Below are positions 1 to 7,822 of a stretch of 12,065 nt of DNA, one piece after another. Within the stretch, counting starts at the first letter, position 1. Every line of letters begins with the position of its first letter. The notes under the pieces are model-generated. The model was not told the DNA's origin. It made no database searches and saw only the letters and a list, made by a program, of their open reading frames with translations. The stretch is taken from assembly GCA_900542945.1 (NCBI GenBank), contig UQPI01000061.1, positions 1 through 12,065 on the forward strand. The letters run 5' to 3'. The DNA comes from an uncultured Collinsella sp. Lineage in GTDB: Bacteria > Actinomycetota > Coriobacteriia > Coriobacteriales > Coriobacteriaceae. The position numbers and the translations under genes were made by a program.

Positions 1-54
1 CGAGGGAAACAGCGTAGGGGAAACGGGGCCTCCGGCGGGAAGTTAAACCGCTAC

Positions 55-921
55 TTACGCCTTGTTGACGGAGCCAAACTCCTCCATGAGCTCCTTGGTG
101 CGGGCAACGATGTTGTCGCGACCAGGCTTGAGGAGCTTACGGGGGTCAAAGCCCTTGCCCTGCTGATCCTTGCCAGCCTCGATGTACTCGCGAACGCCCT
201 TGGCGAAGACGAGCTGCAGGTCGGTGTTGACGTTGATCTTGGAGATACCCAGGGAGATGGCCTTCTTGATCTGATCCTCGGGGATGCCGGTGCCACCGTG
301 CAGGACGAGGGGCAGGTCGCCGGTCTGGGCCTTAATCTCGCCCAGGCGCTCGAAGGAAAGGCCAGCCCAGTCGGCAGGGTACACGCCGTGGATGTTGCCG
401 ATACCGCAGGCAAGGAAGTCGACGCCCAGGTCAGCGATCTGCTTGCACTCAGCAGGATCAGCGAGCTCGCCGCTGGAGGTCACGCCGTCCTCGGTGCCGC
501 CGATGCCGCCGACCTCGGCCTCGATGGACATGCCCTTGGAGTGGGCAAGCTCAACGAGTTCCTTGGTGCGGTCGAGGTTAAGCTGGAAGGTCTCCTCGTG
601 AGAGCCGTCATACATGATGGACGTGAAGCCGGCCTCGATGCACTTAAAGCAGTCCTCGTAAGAACCGTGATCGAGGTGAAGGGCGACGGGAACGGTAACG
701 CCCGTGGCCTCGACGGCAGCCTTGACCATGTCGGCGCAGACCTTGAAACCGCCCATCCACTTAGCGGCACCAGCGGTGCACTGAAGGATCAGCGGAGACT
801 TGGCCTCCTCGGCGGCCTGGAGAATAGCCAGGGTCCACTCGAGGTTGTTGGTGTTGAAGGCACCAAGACCGTACTTGCCGGCCTCGGCCTTCTTGAGCAT
901 GTCTGCTGCGTTGACGAGCAT
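55..921 (-). CDS. fba: Class II fructose-1,6-bisphosphate aldolase
   Basis: This 288-aa cytoplasmic enzyme reversibly cleaves fructose 1,6-bisphosphate to dihydroxyacetone phosphate and glyceraldehyde 3-phosphate, in glycolysis and gluconeogenesis. Class II aldolases are zinc-dependent, and the expected residues are present: HLDHG at 82-86 (catalytic Asp84, zinc ligand His85), YDGSH at 104-108, EAEVGGIGG near 134-142, zinc ligand His178 in GNIHGVYP, HGGTG at 208-212 (zinc ligand His208) and the phosphate-binding NVNTD at 230-234. The length is normal for the short bacterial type. The ATG at 921 was chosen because AGGAGG (930-935) sits 8 bp upstream; the frame stays open to 1017, but those extra codons lack family similarity. 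A tagatose- or ketose-bisphosphate aldolase of the same family cannot be fully excluded, but FBP aldolase is much more likely. No clear terminator is seen in the 54 bp after the stop. Confidence 0.95.
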   Translation of the reverse strand: MLVNAADMLKKAEAGKYGLGAFNTNNLEWTLAILQAAEEAKSPLILQCTAGAAKWMGGFKVCADMVKAAVEATGVTVPVALHLDHGSYEDCFKCIEAGFTSIMYDGSHEETFQLNLDRTKELVELAHSKGMSIEAEVGGIGGTEDGVTSSGELADPAECKQIADLGVDFLACGIGNIHGVYPADWAGLSFERLGEIKAQTGDLPLVLHGGTGIPEDQIKKAISLGISKINVNTDLQLVFAKGVREYIEAGKDQQGKGFDPRKLLKPGRDNIVARTKELMEEFGSVNKA

Positions 922-961
922 AAAAGAAACCTCCTGTAAGGTTGCTCCGATAACGCCTGAG

Positions 962-990
962 ATTTTACCACGGCGCACCCGAGCATAAAC
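962..990 (-). promoter_or_regulatory. Candidate promoter of the aldolase gene
   Basis: Read on the minus strand, TGG-TAAAAT is an extended -10 element (TAAAAT at 962-967) with only a weak -35 (GTTTAT, 985-990) 17 bp further upstream. It would start transcription near 955, about 35 nt before the aldolase ATG. The 194-bp gap between the hydrolase stop and the aldolase start supports a separate promoter. Assigned by eye only. Confidence 0.4.
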
Positions 991-1115
991 GTTCGTTTGT
1001 TCACGAATATCGTCCAAACAGACTTTTTTGACCGTTTGCCCTACGGAATCGACCCGTTGGGGAAAAATAGCTTGACGTTTGGACGCTTCTCGTGCTTCAA
1101 AAGCCGACTATTAAG

Positions 1116-1799
1116 CTACATCCGCATGAAAGGGTTCTGCATGAGCTCGCGTGCCATGGTGGTCGAATCGCCATGGCCGGTTAGGCAAACGGTATCGGGC
1201 GGGAGAAGCCGGGCGAGCCTGGAGAGCGAGCGCATAATCGCTGCCTCGTCGCCACCGGCAAGGTCGGTGCGGCCGTGGCTGCCCGGGAATAGCGTGTCGC
1301 CCACAAAGGCAATGTTCCCCTGCTCGGTGACAGCAAACAAGACGATCCCGCCCGGCGTATGCCCTGGCGTCTCGATCACCTGCAGGCAGATATCGCCCAC
1401 CTCGATAGCATCGCCCTCGGCGAGCAGGCGCGTCGGCTCACCCGGATCGGGCGTCTCGATGCCCCACATAGCTCGCTGTTCCTCGATATTCGCATGCGGC
1501 ACCGCCACATCCTTAGCACACAGCTCATACTGGCAGCCCTCACCAGCGGTGGTTCGCACGCCGGCAACACCACCAACATGATCGGCATGGCCATGAGTGC
1601 ATACGGCGCCAAGCACGTGTACGCCGGGGTGTTCGGCTCGAATATGCTCCACCAAGCGCTCGCCTTCCCATGCGGGGTCGATAATCACGCACTCATTGTC
1701 CGAAATGACAGCATAGCTATTGGTCTGAATGGGACCGTTTACGAGCGTCTCGATCTCGACCGATCCCTTGGGAGTTAAATCCAAGGACACAGCACTCAT
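1116..1799 (-). CDS. MBL-fold metallo-hydrolase (glyoxalase II-like)
   Basis: This 227-aa metallo-beta-lactamase-fold hydrolase has the complete metal-binding set: THGHADH at 68-74 (His69, His71, Asp73, His74), GHT at 146-148 (His147), GDT at 167-169 (Asp168) and a C-terminal TGHG (His209). The pattern and length fit the small glyoxalase II/YcbL-like group, which hydrolyses thioesters such as S-lactoylglutathione or related compounds; the true substrate cannot be read from sequence. There is no signal peptide or membrane segment, so it should be cytoplasmic. The ATG is preceded by AGGAGAAGGA (1801-1810). It lies 84 bp downstream of rel in the same direction, and a similar hydrolase follows rel in many Firmicutes, which supports a conserved neighbourhood. 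The 84-bp gap holds a strong hairpin, so it may be partly uncoupled from rel. Confidence 0.85.
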   Translation of the reverse strand: MSAVSLDLTPKGSVEIETLVNGPIQTNSYAVISDNECVIIDPAWEGERLVEHIRAEHPGVHVLGAVCTHGHADHVGGVAGVRTTAGEGCQYELCAKDVAVPHANIEEQRAMWGIETPDPGEPTRLLAEGDAIEVGDICLQVIETPGHTPGGIVLFAVTEQGNIAFVGDTLFPGSHGRTDLAGGDEAAIMRSLSRLARLLPPDTVCLTGHGDSTTMARELMQNPFMRM

Positions 1800-1820
1800 G
1801 TCCTTCTCCTCTCTATAGAA

Positions 1821-1846
1821 CTCGAGGCATCAAACGATGCCTCGAG
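1821..1846 (-). terminator. Perfect 11-bp hairpin between rel and the MBL hydrolase
   Basis: CTCGAGGCATC (1821-1831) and GATGCCTCGAG (1836-1846) are exact reverse complements around a 4-nt loop. The hairpin lies 37 bp after the rel stop and 21 bp before the hydrolase start. On the transcribed strand it is followed by TTCTATAG rather than a clean U run, so it may be a weak or partial terminator, an mRNA stabiliser, or an attenuator that sets the rel/hydrolase ratio. The structure is certain; the role is inferred. Confidence 0.45.
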
Positions 1847-1883
1847 CATAGCGAATATCGATAATGTGACACGTTCGTCGCGA

Positions 1884-4244
1884 CTAAACGCGGCGCTTAA
1901 GCTGGGCTCCACCCTCACCGGGCATCAGGCGGCGCGCGTCGTAGACCGAGTCAACGCTGCTGATGGAGGCCAGCAGCGGATCCAGACCACTCGCGTCCGA
2001 GATCTCGACCATAAAGCGCAGGGTTGCAATACCCTCGCGGTTGGTCGACGTGGCGGCAGAAAGGATATTGCCGCCCGCATCGCCAATGGCAATGGTGACA
2101 TCCTTGAGCAGGCCCATGCGGTCCAGGCACTCGACCACGATCTCGACCTGAAAGAGGGTGTCGGCAGCGCCGTCCCACTCCACTTCAATCATGCGCTCGG
2201 GATGCTCCATAAGACCCTTGACGTTGGGACAGTTGGCGCGATGCACCGAAACGCCACGACCGCGCGTGATGAAGCCGACGATGTCGTCGCCCGTCACGGG
2301 GTTGCAGCAATGAGCCAGACGGACCAGTAGGCCGCTGTTGCTCTCGCCCTTGACGATAATGCCGTTGCTGGCGCTCTTACCGCGCTTTCGCGGCTTGCGG
2401 TTGGAGCCGCGGGCAGGCTGCTTGACGACCTCGGCAATGGCCTCGGTCTTGGTGAGCTGCTCCTCGGGCTTAGGGTCCAAAATCTGCTCGACCTTGTTGC
2501 CCACAGCACGTGGGGCGACTTTGCCCGCACCAACGGCTGCGAACAGGTCCTCGAGCTGCTTGAAGTTAAACTGCTCCGCCACGGCGTTGAGCGCACGCGT
2601 CGAACGCGGCGTAGAAATGCCATAGCCACGCTTACGCAGGTCCTTGGCCAGCATATCGCGACCAGCAGCAGCGTCGTCGTCCTTGGTCGCAGCGGCAAAA
2701 TAGCGGCGGATCTTTGACTTGGCGGAAGGTGTCTTAACGATCTTGAGCCAATCACGCGACGGCTTGGAACTCTTGTTAGTCAGAATCTCGACACGGTCAC
2801 CCGTCTTAATCTCGTGCGTGAGCGGAGCCACCGCACCGTTGATTTTGGCGCCGACGCAATGGTTTCCCACCTCGGTGTGAACGGCGTAGGCAAAGTCGAG
2901 CGGCGTGGAGCCGGCACGAAGCGCCATGACCTCGCCCTTGGGCGTAAAGACAAAGATCTCCTGATCGAAGAGGTCGACCTTCAGCGAATGCAGGTATTCC
3001 TTGGCGTCGGTAATCTCATCAGACGCAGCCCAATCGAGCGAATGTTTGAGCCAGTTAATCTGGTCGTCCAGACGCTGAGCATCATTGGTCTTAGACGCAG
3101 ACGATCCGCCCGACTTCTTATAGAGCCAGTGGGCGGCAATGCCGTACTCGGCCTGCTCATGCATCTCGTAGGTTCGAATCTGAATCTCGAGCGGGCGAGC
3201 CGTGGGGCCGATGACCGTCGTGTGGAGCGACTGGTAGTTATTGACCTTGGGCATGGCGATATAGTCTTTAAAGCGGCCGGGCATGGGGTGCCACAGCGTG
3301 TGCACCGCGCCGAGCGTGGAGTAGCAATCGCGCACCGAATGCGTGATGACGCGCAGTGCCACCAGGTCGTAGATCTCGGAGAATTCCTTGCCCTTGCGCT
3401 TCATCTTTTGGTAGATGGACCAATAGTGCTTGGAACGGCCGTTGATCTGGAAGTCTTCCAGGCCAATGCGGTTGAGCTCGTCGGTGAGCGTCTTGATGGT
3501 CTCGGCCAGATAGCGCTCACGGACCTCGCGCGACTCCGCCACCATGCGTGCGATGCGCTGGTAGGCATCGGGTTCAAGGTAGAAGAAGGACAGGTCCTCG
3601 AGTTCCCATTTAATGGAGCTCATGCCCAGACGGTCGGCCAGGGGCGCATACACGTCCATGGTCTCGCGGGCCTTAAACAGGCGACGGTCCTCACGCAGGG
3701 CCGCAAGGGTGCGCATGTTGTGCAGACGGTCGGCAAGCTTAACGATGATGACGCGGATGTCCTTGGACATGGCGAGGAACATCTTTCGCAGCGTGAGCGC
3801 CTGTTTCTCGTCCATGCTGTCGACTTCGATGTTGGTGAGCTTGGTCACGCCATCGACGAGCTCGGCCACCGTATCGCCAAACAGGCCGGAAACATCGGCA
3901 AGCGAGGTCTCGGTATCCTCGACGGTATCGTGCAGCAGCGCGGCACACACCACATCGCAGTCCATCTTGAGATCGGCCAAAATGATGGCCACCTCGACGG
4001 GATGGTTGATGTACATCTCACCCGAGCGGCGCTTTTGGTTGCAGTGCTTCTCGGCAGCAAAGCAATAGGCCTGCTCCACCTTAGAGAAGTCGTCCTCATT
4101 CATATATTTGAGGCACAGGCGCTCCAGTTTGTCGTAGCTGTCCGCCATAATCTCGGGCGGCAGCTCATCGGCATGCTTATAGTGCTCCATCTCCGAGAAC
4201 GGCTGGAGGGTGGAATCATGGGCGGTACGGGCTGCGGCATCCAT
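1884..4244 (-). CDS. rel: Bifunctional (p)ppGpp synthetase/hydrolase (RelA/SpoT homologue)
   Basis: This 786-aa long RSH enzyme makes and degrades (p)ppGpp, the stringent-response alarmone. The N-terminal HD hydrolase domain is intact, with HDTVED at 105-110 and LADRLHNMRTL at 170-180. The synthetase domain has GRSKHYWSIYQKM (269-281), the catalytic Asp in YDLVALR (Asp293), RFKDYIAMPK (324-333) and EIQIRT (Glu353). The RFKD motif is the RxKD form typical of bifunctional Rel rather than the ExDD form of synthetase-only RelA. A TGS domain (about 428-488), a conserved Cys/His segment HCCNP...NCPN (645-673) and a C-terminal ACT domain (about 695-770) complete the ribosome-sensing half. The ATG at 4244 has a GGGGAAGGGGA ribosome site just upstream. 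The recJ-helicase stop is only 15 bp away, so the two genes are probably one operon with coupled translation. Confidence 0.96.
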   Translation of the reverse strand: MDAAARTAHDSTLQPFSEMEHYKHADELPPEIMADSYDKLERLCLKYMNEDDFSKVEQAYCFAAEKHCNQKRRSGEMYINHPVEVAIILADLKMDCDVVCAALLHDTVEDTETSLADVSGLFGDTVAELVDGVTKLTNIEVDSMDEKQALTLRKMFLAMSKDIRVIIVKLADRLHNMRTLAALREDRRLFKARETMDVYAPLADRLGMSSIKWELEDLSFFYLEPDAYQRIARMVAESREVRERYLAETIKTLTDELNRIGLEDFQINGRSKHYWSIYQKMKRKGKEFSEIYDLVALRVITHSVRDCYSTLGAVHTLWHPMPGRFKDYIAMPKVNNYQSLHTTVIGPTARPLEIQIRTYEMHEQAEYGIAAHWLYKKSGGSSASKTNDAQRLDDQINWLKHSLDWAASDEITDAKEYLHSLKVDLFDQEIFVFTPKGEVMALRAGSTPLDFAYAVHTEVGNHCVGAKINGAVAPLTHEIKTGDRVEILTNKSSKPSRDWLKIVKTPSAKSKIRRYFAAATKDDDAAAGRDMLAKDLRKRGYGISTPRSTRALNAVAEQFNFKQLEDLFAAVGAGKVAPRAVGNKVEQILDPKPEEQLTKTEAIAEVVKQPARGSNRKPRKRGKSASNGIIVKGESNSGLLVRLAHCCNPVTGDDIVGFITRGRGVSVHRANCPNVKGLMEHPERMIEVEWDGAADTLFQVEIVVECLDRMGLLKDVTIAIGDAGGNILSAATSTNREGIATLRFMVEISDASGLDPLLASISSVDSVYDARRLMPGEGGAQLKRRV

Positions 4245-4259
4245 CGAGGTCCCCTTCCC

Positions 4260-7200
4260 CTAGGCCCGCGGTACGATCGGGCGGTTAACTTTGGCTAGCA
4301 TATCAGAAGCGCACGAATCGAGCGCCCAACTCCGGAAAGCCGAGAACTCCATGCGCGAGCGCAAGCCCTCCAAATAGCGAATTGACCTGCTCAATTGCAC
4401 ACGGCCGGGGTTTTCGGCCATCGCGATGCGACGGGTGTCGTCAAACCCCGAAACGCGACAGAAACCAAGCTCTTCGAAGATTCCCAGGCCACTTTCCACC
4501 GAGCGCTCGTCGACCGGCGTGCGAGCATCGATGGCAAGGCACATCTGCGCGATGTCGATATCGCTCGCGCTAAAGGAATCGTCCCCGGTCTTGCCGCGGT
4601 TGGAGCGCCACATGGTTTGCAGCGCGCGATAGAGCGTGACGAGCTCGTCGCGCTCGGGCGCATAGCAGTCGAGTAGGCGCTCGTTAATGCGGGCGTCGCG
4701 CGACGAATAGAGCAGGTGAATCACGGCGGGCTGTCCATCGCGACCGGCGCGGCCACTCATCTGGTTAAACTCAATCGCGCCAAACGGCATGTGATAGAGC
4801 ACGACATGGCGAATATCGGGAAGGTTGACGCCCTCGCCAAAGGCCGAAGTCGAGACGATGCAACTGAGGCTGCCGTCTCGGAATGCTTCCTCCACGCGGC
4901 GGCGATCGGGGCGCGCAAGACCCGCGTTATAGAACGCGATATGGGTTGCGCAATCGGGCACACGCTTGCGCAACGTCTTGGCGAGCGCCACGGACTGGTC
5001 GCGCGAATTAACGTAGATGACGGTCTTCTCCCCCGTCGCCACGATCGACACCAAACGGTTCTCGCGGCTCGCAAGGTCGCGGTCGTCCTCGAGCTGCAGG
5101 TTCTCGCGCACCGTCTCGTCGACCACCGTGCGAGTGATCGGCAGCATGCGGGCAAGCTCGGCCACGACCGGAGCCGTTGCGGTGGCCGTCGCAGCCATAA
5201 CAACCGGGTCGCCCAGGGCTTTGAGGATATCGGGCATGTCGAGATAGGCGCTGCGGTCGCCGCCCTTGGCAAGGCCGGCGTGGTGCGCCTCATCGATAAC
5301 GACAAAGCCGATGCGGCCCGAACGCGCGAAGCGGTCACGGTGGATAGATAGGAACTCGGGCGTCGTGAGCACGATACCGGTGCGGCCCGAAGCTAGGCCG
5401 GCGAACACATCATCGCGTGCGGCCTCCACGGTCTCGCCGGTCAGCACGCCAACGCCAATGCCAAGCGCTGCCATCGTCGACGAGAGGTGATAGGCCTGGT
5501 CGGCAACAAGCGCACGCAGCGGATAGACAAAGATGCTCGCACGTCCGCGAAGGACAGCCTCGCGCGCAGCATGTACATGGAAGATGAGAGACTTGCCGCG
5601 GCCCGTTCCCATAACGGCCAAGACGCTCTGGTGGTCGGCCAAGGCATCGAGCGCCTCAACCTGCGCGCGGTGCGGCTGGTTCGATCCGATAAAGCTATGG
5701 ATAAGCGAGCGCGTGAGCTCGGTATAGGAAAGCTGGGCGAGCGTCTCGCGCTTACGCGACTCCAGGCGCAGGCCGGAATCCGCCGGCTGTACGCCACGAC
5801 GAAGCTCGCATGCCGGATCGTCGACGCTGGGCAGCGTGGTATCGCGGACCAGAACATCCTTGATCATGAGCTTGGGCTTCACGCGTCCCTGCCAATGCTC
5901 GGCCACGGCCTCGAACACCAAGTCGACGGCGCTGTCGCAATTGATGAGCCTATCGATCTGCGGCACGCGGAACATGATGGCCGGCACACTCGCGGCGCCA
6001 TCGGTCGCCACGAAGCGCATGTGTTCGCCGGTTTTGCCCACCACGGCGCGATCACACATCGTCACGCCCTCGGCGGCCAGCAACGGCACCTTATTGCCCT
6101 GGCCAAACGGCTCAAGACGGGAAATCTGCTCGATGGTCTCGATATTTAACTCGGAGAGGTCGACGGTGGCGGCAACCTCGTCGGTGTCTTCAAAGTCCTC
6201 GGCGGGAAGCTCCGATAGCACGGCGGAAAGGCGGCGGCGGAACTCATCGAGCTTGGATGCCTCGATGGTCACACCCACCGCACCGGCATGTCCGCCGCGA
6301 CGAATCAGCAGGTCGGAACAACGCTCGACGGCGTCGAACAGGTTGACCTTGCCCACCGAGCGACCCGATCCGCGCGCAACGCCGTCCTCAATCGAGAAGA
6401 GCAGCGCCGGCACGTGATAACGGTTGGTCAGGCGGCTCGCTACGATACCCTTGACGCCCTCGTGCCAGCCCTCGCCACCCACGACGATTGCGCGACCGCC
6501 GTCATAGGTCTCCTCGACCTTTGCCATGGCGTCGCGTGTGAGCTCCGCCTCGATCTCGCGGCGCTGACGGTTGATTTCCTCGAGCTCGGCTGCCAGTGCA
6601 CTTGCCTCGATAGGATCGCGGGCAAGCAGCAGGTCGAGCGCCAGTTTGGGATCAGCCATGCGGCCGGCAGCATTCAGACGAGGGATGAGCGAAAACGACA
6701 GGCCGTCGGCCGTAATGGTAGAAAGGTCGGCCTTGGCAAGTGCGGCAAGCGCGATATAGCCGGGACGGGCCGTCACGCGCATCTGTTGGATGCCCTCGGC
6801 GACCAGTGCGCGATTCTCGGGCGTGAGCGGCATCATGTCGGACACGGTGCCCAGCGCCGCGACCTCGATCAGCGAACGCCAATACGACGGCTTGCCCAAA
6901 CGCTCGCCCAGGACCTGCACCAGCTTGAGCGCCACACCGGCACCGGCAAGCTCGCGCGAGGGACCCTCGTCCTCGAGCTTGGGGTCGGTCAGGGGCACGC
7001 CCTGCGGCACCTGGTCGGACGGCTCGTGATGGTCCGTGACCACCAAATCGATCCCCAGGCTCTCCAGATAGGAGACCTCCTCCTTGGCGGCAATGCCGTT
7101 ATCGACGGTCACGATCAGGTTGGGTTGGGCGAGCTCGTTGACGCGGTCGAGCGCCGCACGCGACAGGCCGTAGCCCTCGTCAAAGCGATGCGGAATAAAC

Positions 7201-7547
7201 GGCGTGACGTTGGCGCCAAACGAACGTAGCGCCTCGGTCAACAGACAAGTCGACGTAATGCCGTCGACGTCAAAATCGCCAAAGACCGCGATGTGCTCGT
7301 GGTTGCGAATAGCGCGCTCGACGCGGTCGGCAACGACCGCCATGCCCGGAATAATGAGTGGGTCGGCCCAGTCGCGATCGAGCGAAGGCGTCAAAAACAG
7401 CTGGCCTTCCTCGATGGATGTTATGCCGTGCGCAACCATAATGCGCGCCACCAGCCCGGGTATGCCCAGGCCAGCCGAAAGCTCCTTTTCGAGCTCGGGG
7501 TTTTGCCGAGCGACTGCCCAGCGATGCGTCGTCTTAAGCGATGACAT
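4260..7547 (-). CDS. recJ: RecJ single-strand exonuclease fused to a RecQ-like SF2 helicase
   Basis: This 1,095-aa protein joins two repair activities. Residues about 1-575 form a complete RecJ 5'-3' ssDNA exonuclease: DHH motifs GDFDVDG (90-96), VDNG (148-151) and TDHH (171-174), GTVSDMMP (233-240), NAAGR (292-296), DHHA1 motif GGHAG (418-422) and an OB-like region (about 465-575). Residues about 605-1000 form an SF2 helicase of RecQ type: Walker A GTGRGKS (647-653), DEAH (752-755), ATATAT (786-791) and SGRAGRDG (931-938). The RecQ zinc cluster and an HRDC domain are not evident; the tail resembles a winged-helix segment. Standalone RecJ is usually about 570-580 aa. I chose the ATG at 7547 (G-rich ribosome site at 7554-7560) over an in-frame GTG at 7592. 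RecQ and RecJ act together on stalled forks in E. coli, so the fusion fits one machine for unwinding and degrading DNA. rel follows 15 bp downstream. Confidence 0.93.
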   Translation of the reverse strand: MSSLKTTHRWAVARQNPELEKELSAGLGIPGLVARIMVAHGITSIEEGQLFLTPSLDRDWADPLIIPGMAVVADRVERAIRNHEHIAVFGDFDVDGITSTCLLTEALRSFGANVTPFIPHRFDEGYGLSRAALDRVNELAQPNLIVTVDNGIAAKEEVSYLESLGIDLVVTDHHEPSDQVPQGVPLTDPKLEDEGPSRELAGAGVALKLVQVLGERLGKPSYWRSLIEVAALGTVSDMMPLTPENRALVAEGIQQMRVTARPGYIALAALAKADLSTITADGLSFSLIPRLNAAGRMADPKLALDLLLARDPIEASALAAELEEINRQRREIEAELTRDAMAKVEETYDGGRAIVVGGEGWHEGVKGIVASRLTNRYHVPALLFSIEDGVARGSGRSVGKVNLFDAVERCSDLLIRRGGHAGAVGVTIEASKLDEFRRRLSAVLSELPAEDFEDTDEVAATVDLSELNIETIEQISRLEPFGQGNKVPLLAAEGVTMCDRAVVGKTGEHMRFVATDGAASVPAIMFRVPQIDRLINCDSAVDLVFEAVAEHWQGRVKPKLMIKDVLVRDTTLPSVDDPACELRRGVQPADSGLRLESRKRETLAQLSYTELTRSLIHSFIGSNQPHRAQVEALDALADHQSVLAVMGTGRGKSLIFHVHAAREAVLRGRASIFVYPLRALVADQAYHLSSTMAALGIGVGVLTGETVEAARDDVFAGLASGRTGIVLTTPEFLSIHRDRFARSGRIGFVVIDEAHHAGLAKGGDRSAYLDMPDILKALGDPVVMAATATATAPVVAELARMLPITRTVVDETVRENLQLEDDRDLASRENRLVSIVATGEKTVIYVNSRDQSVALAKTLRKRVPDCATHIAFYNAGLARPDRRRVEEAFRDGSLSCIVSTSAFGEGVNLPDIRHVVLYHMPFGAIEFNQMSGRAGRDGQPAVIHLLYSSRDARINERLLDCYAPERDELVTLYRALQTMWRSNRGKTGDDSFSASDIDIAQMCLAIDARTPVDERSVESGLGIFEELGFCRVSGFDDTRRIAMAENPGRVQLSRSIRYLEGLRSRMEFSAFRSWALDSCASDMLAKVNRPIVPRA

Positions 7548-7599
7548 AGGCGCCCACCCCCGATAGGGGCAGGTCGCCGCGATACCTCTCACGGTTCAT
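7534..7599 (-). CDS. Possible 21-codon leader ORF overlapping the recJ start
   Basis: An ATG at 7599 preceded by AGAGGA (9 nt away) opens a 21-aa reading frame that begins MNRERYRGDL and stops at 7534-7536. It is out of frame with recJ and overlaps the recJ ATG (7547) by 14 bp. If the -10 at 7656-7661 is used, this is the first ORF on the transcript. Its ribosome site looks better than that of recJ, so it could act as a translational coupler. It has no known family and could be chance. Confidence 0.3.
   Translation of the reverse strand: MNRERYRGDLPLSGVGAYVIA
7558..7569 (-). promoter_or_regulatory. Small GC hairpin near the recJ ribosome site
   Basis: In the mRNA, CCCC-TATC-GGGG folds into a 4-bp GC stem, and its 3' arm overlaps the G-rich stretch that would serve as the recJ ribosome site. 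It could hide that site until a ribosome translating the leader ORF opens it. The stem is short, so this is tentative. Confidence 0.22.
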
Positions 7600-7655
7600 A
7601 GCGATGAGTCCTCTGTGTATACCCGCTTCGGCAGGCAGATCTGTTGAACGGATTT

Positions 7656-7684
7656 ATTATACCGTGCAGCGCGGACGCACAACG
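7656..7684 (-). promoter_or_regulatory. Candidate promoter of the recJ-rel operon
   Basis: The minus strand has a perfect TATAAT -10 at 7656-7661, with a poor -35 (CGTTGT, 7679-7684) at 17 bp. The start site would be near 7649, leaving about 100 nt of leader before the recJ ATG. The remaining divergent region to 7822 contains short dyads (GGACG-CACAA-CGTCC at 7673-7687, CTCGA-AATAA-TCGAG at 7726-7740, GACGC...GCGTC at 7748-7771) but no convincing plus-strand promoter by eye. Confidence 0.45.
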
Positions 7685-7822
7685 TCCAGCACGCCGCGGT
7701 TTCGATAAACGAGGGCGGTAATACCCTCGAAATAATCGAGCGTTTCTGACGCACGGACGCATGCGAGCGTCTAGCATATCCATTCAAAACGGATTCACGA
7801 GCAAAGGGAGTCACAAGAGCAT

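Noticed and set aside
298..939. 213-codon plus-strand ORF opposite the aldolase
   Set aside because: Antisense shadow of a highly conserved gene, with Val/Leu/Gly/Ala-rich composition and no family motifs.
922..1017. Longer aldolase reading frame starting at 1017
   Set aside because: It would run through the candidate promoter, has no family similarity, and the ATG at 921 has a perfect AGGAGG.
2814..4298. 494-codon plus-strand ORF opposite rel
   Set aside because: It lies almost wholly antisense to a well-supported rel gene. Long antisense frames are expected from GC-rich third positions, and the translation shows no recognisable domain.
6288..7229. 313-codon plus-strand ORF opposite recJ
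   Set aside because: Antisense shadow of the DHH/DHHA1 region of RecJ.
7548..7592. Upstream GTG start for the recJ fusion, adding 15 residues
   Set aside because: The extra residues show no RecJ similarity, and the ATG at 7547 has a G-rich site at suitable spacing. It remains possible, so the start is not fully certain.
7673..7687. GGACG-CACAA-CGTCC dyad in the divergent region
   Set aside because: A 5-bp stem in GC-rich DNA is expected by chance, and no regulator or terminator role can be supported.
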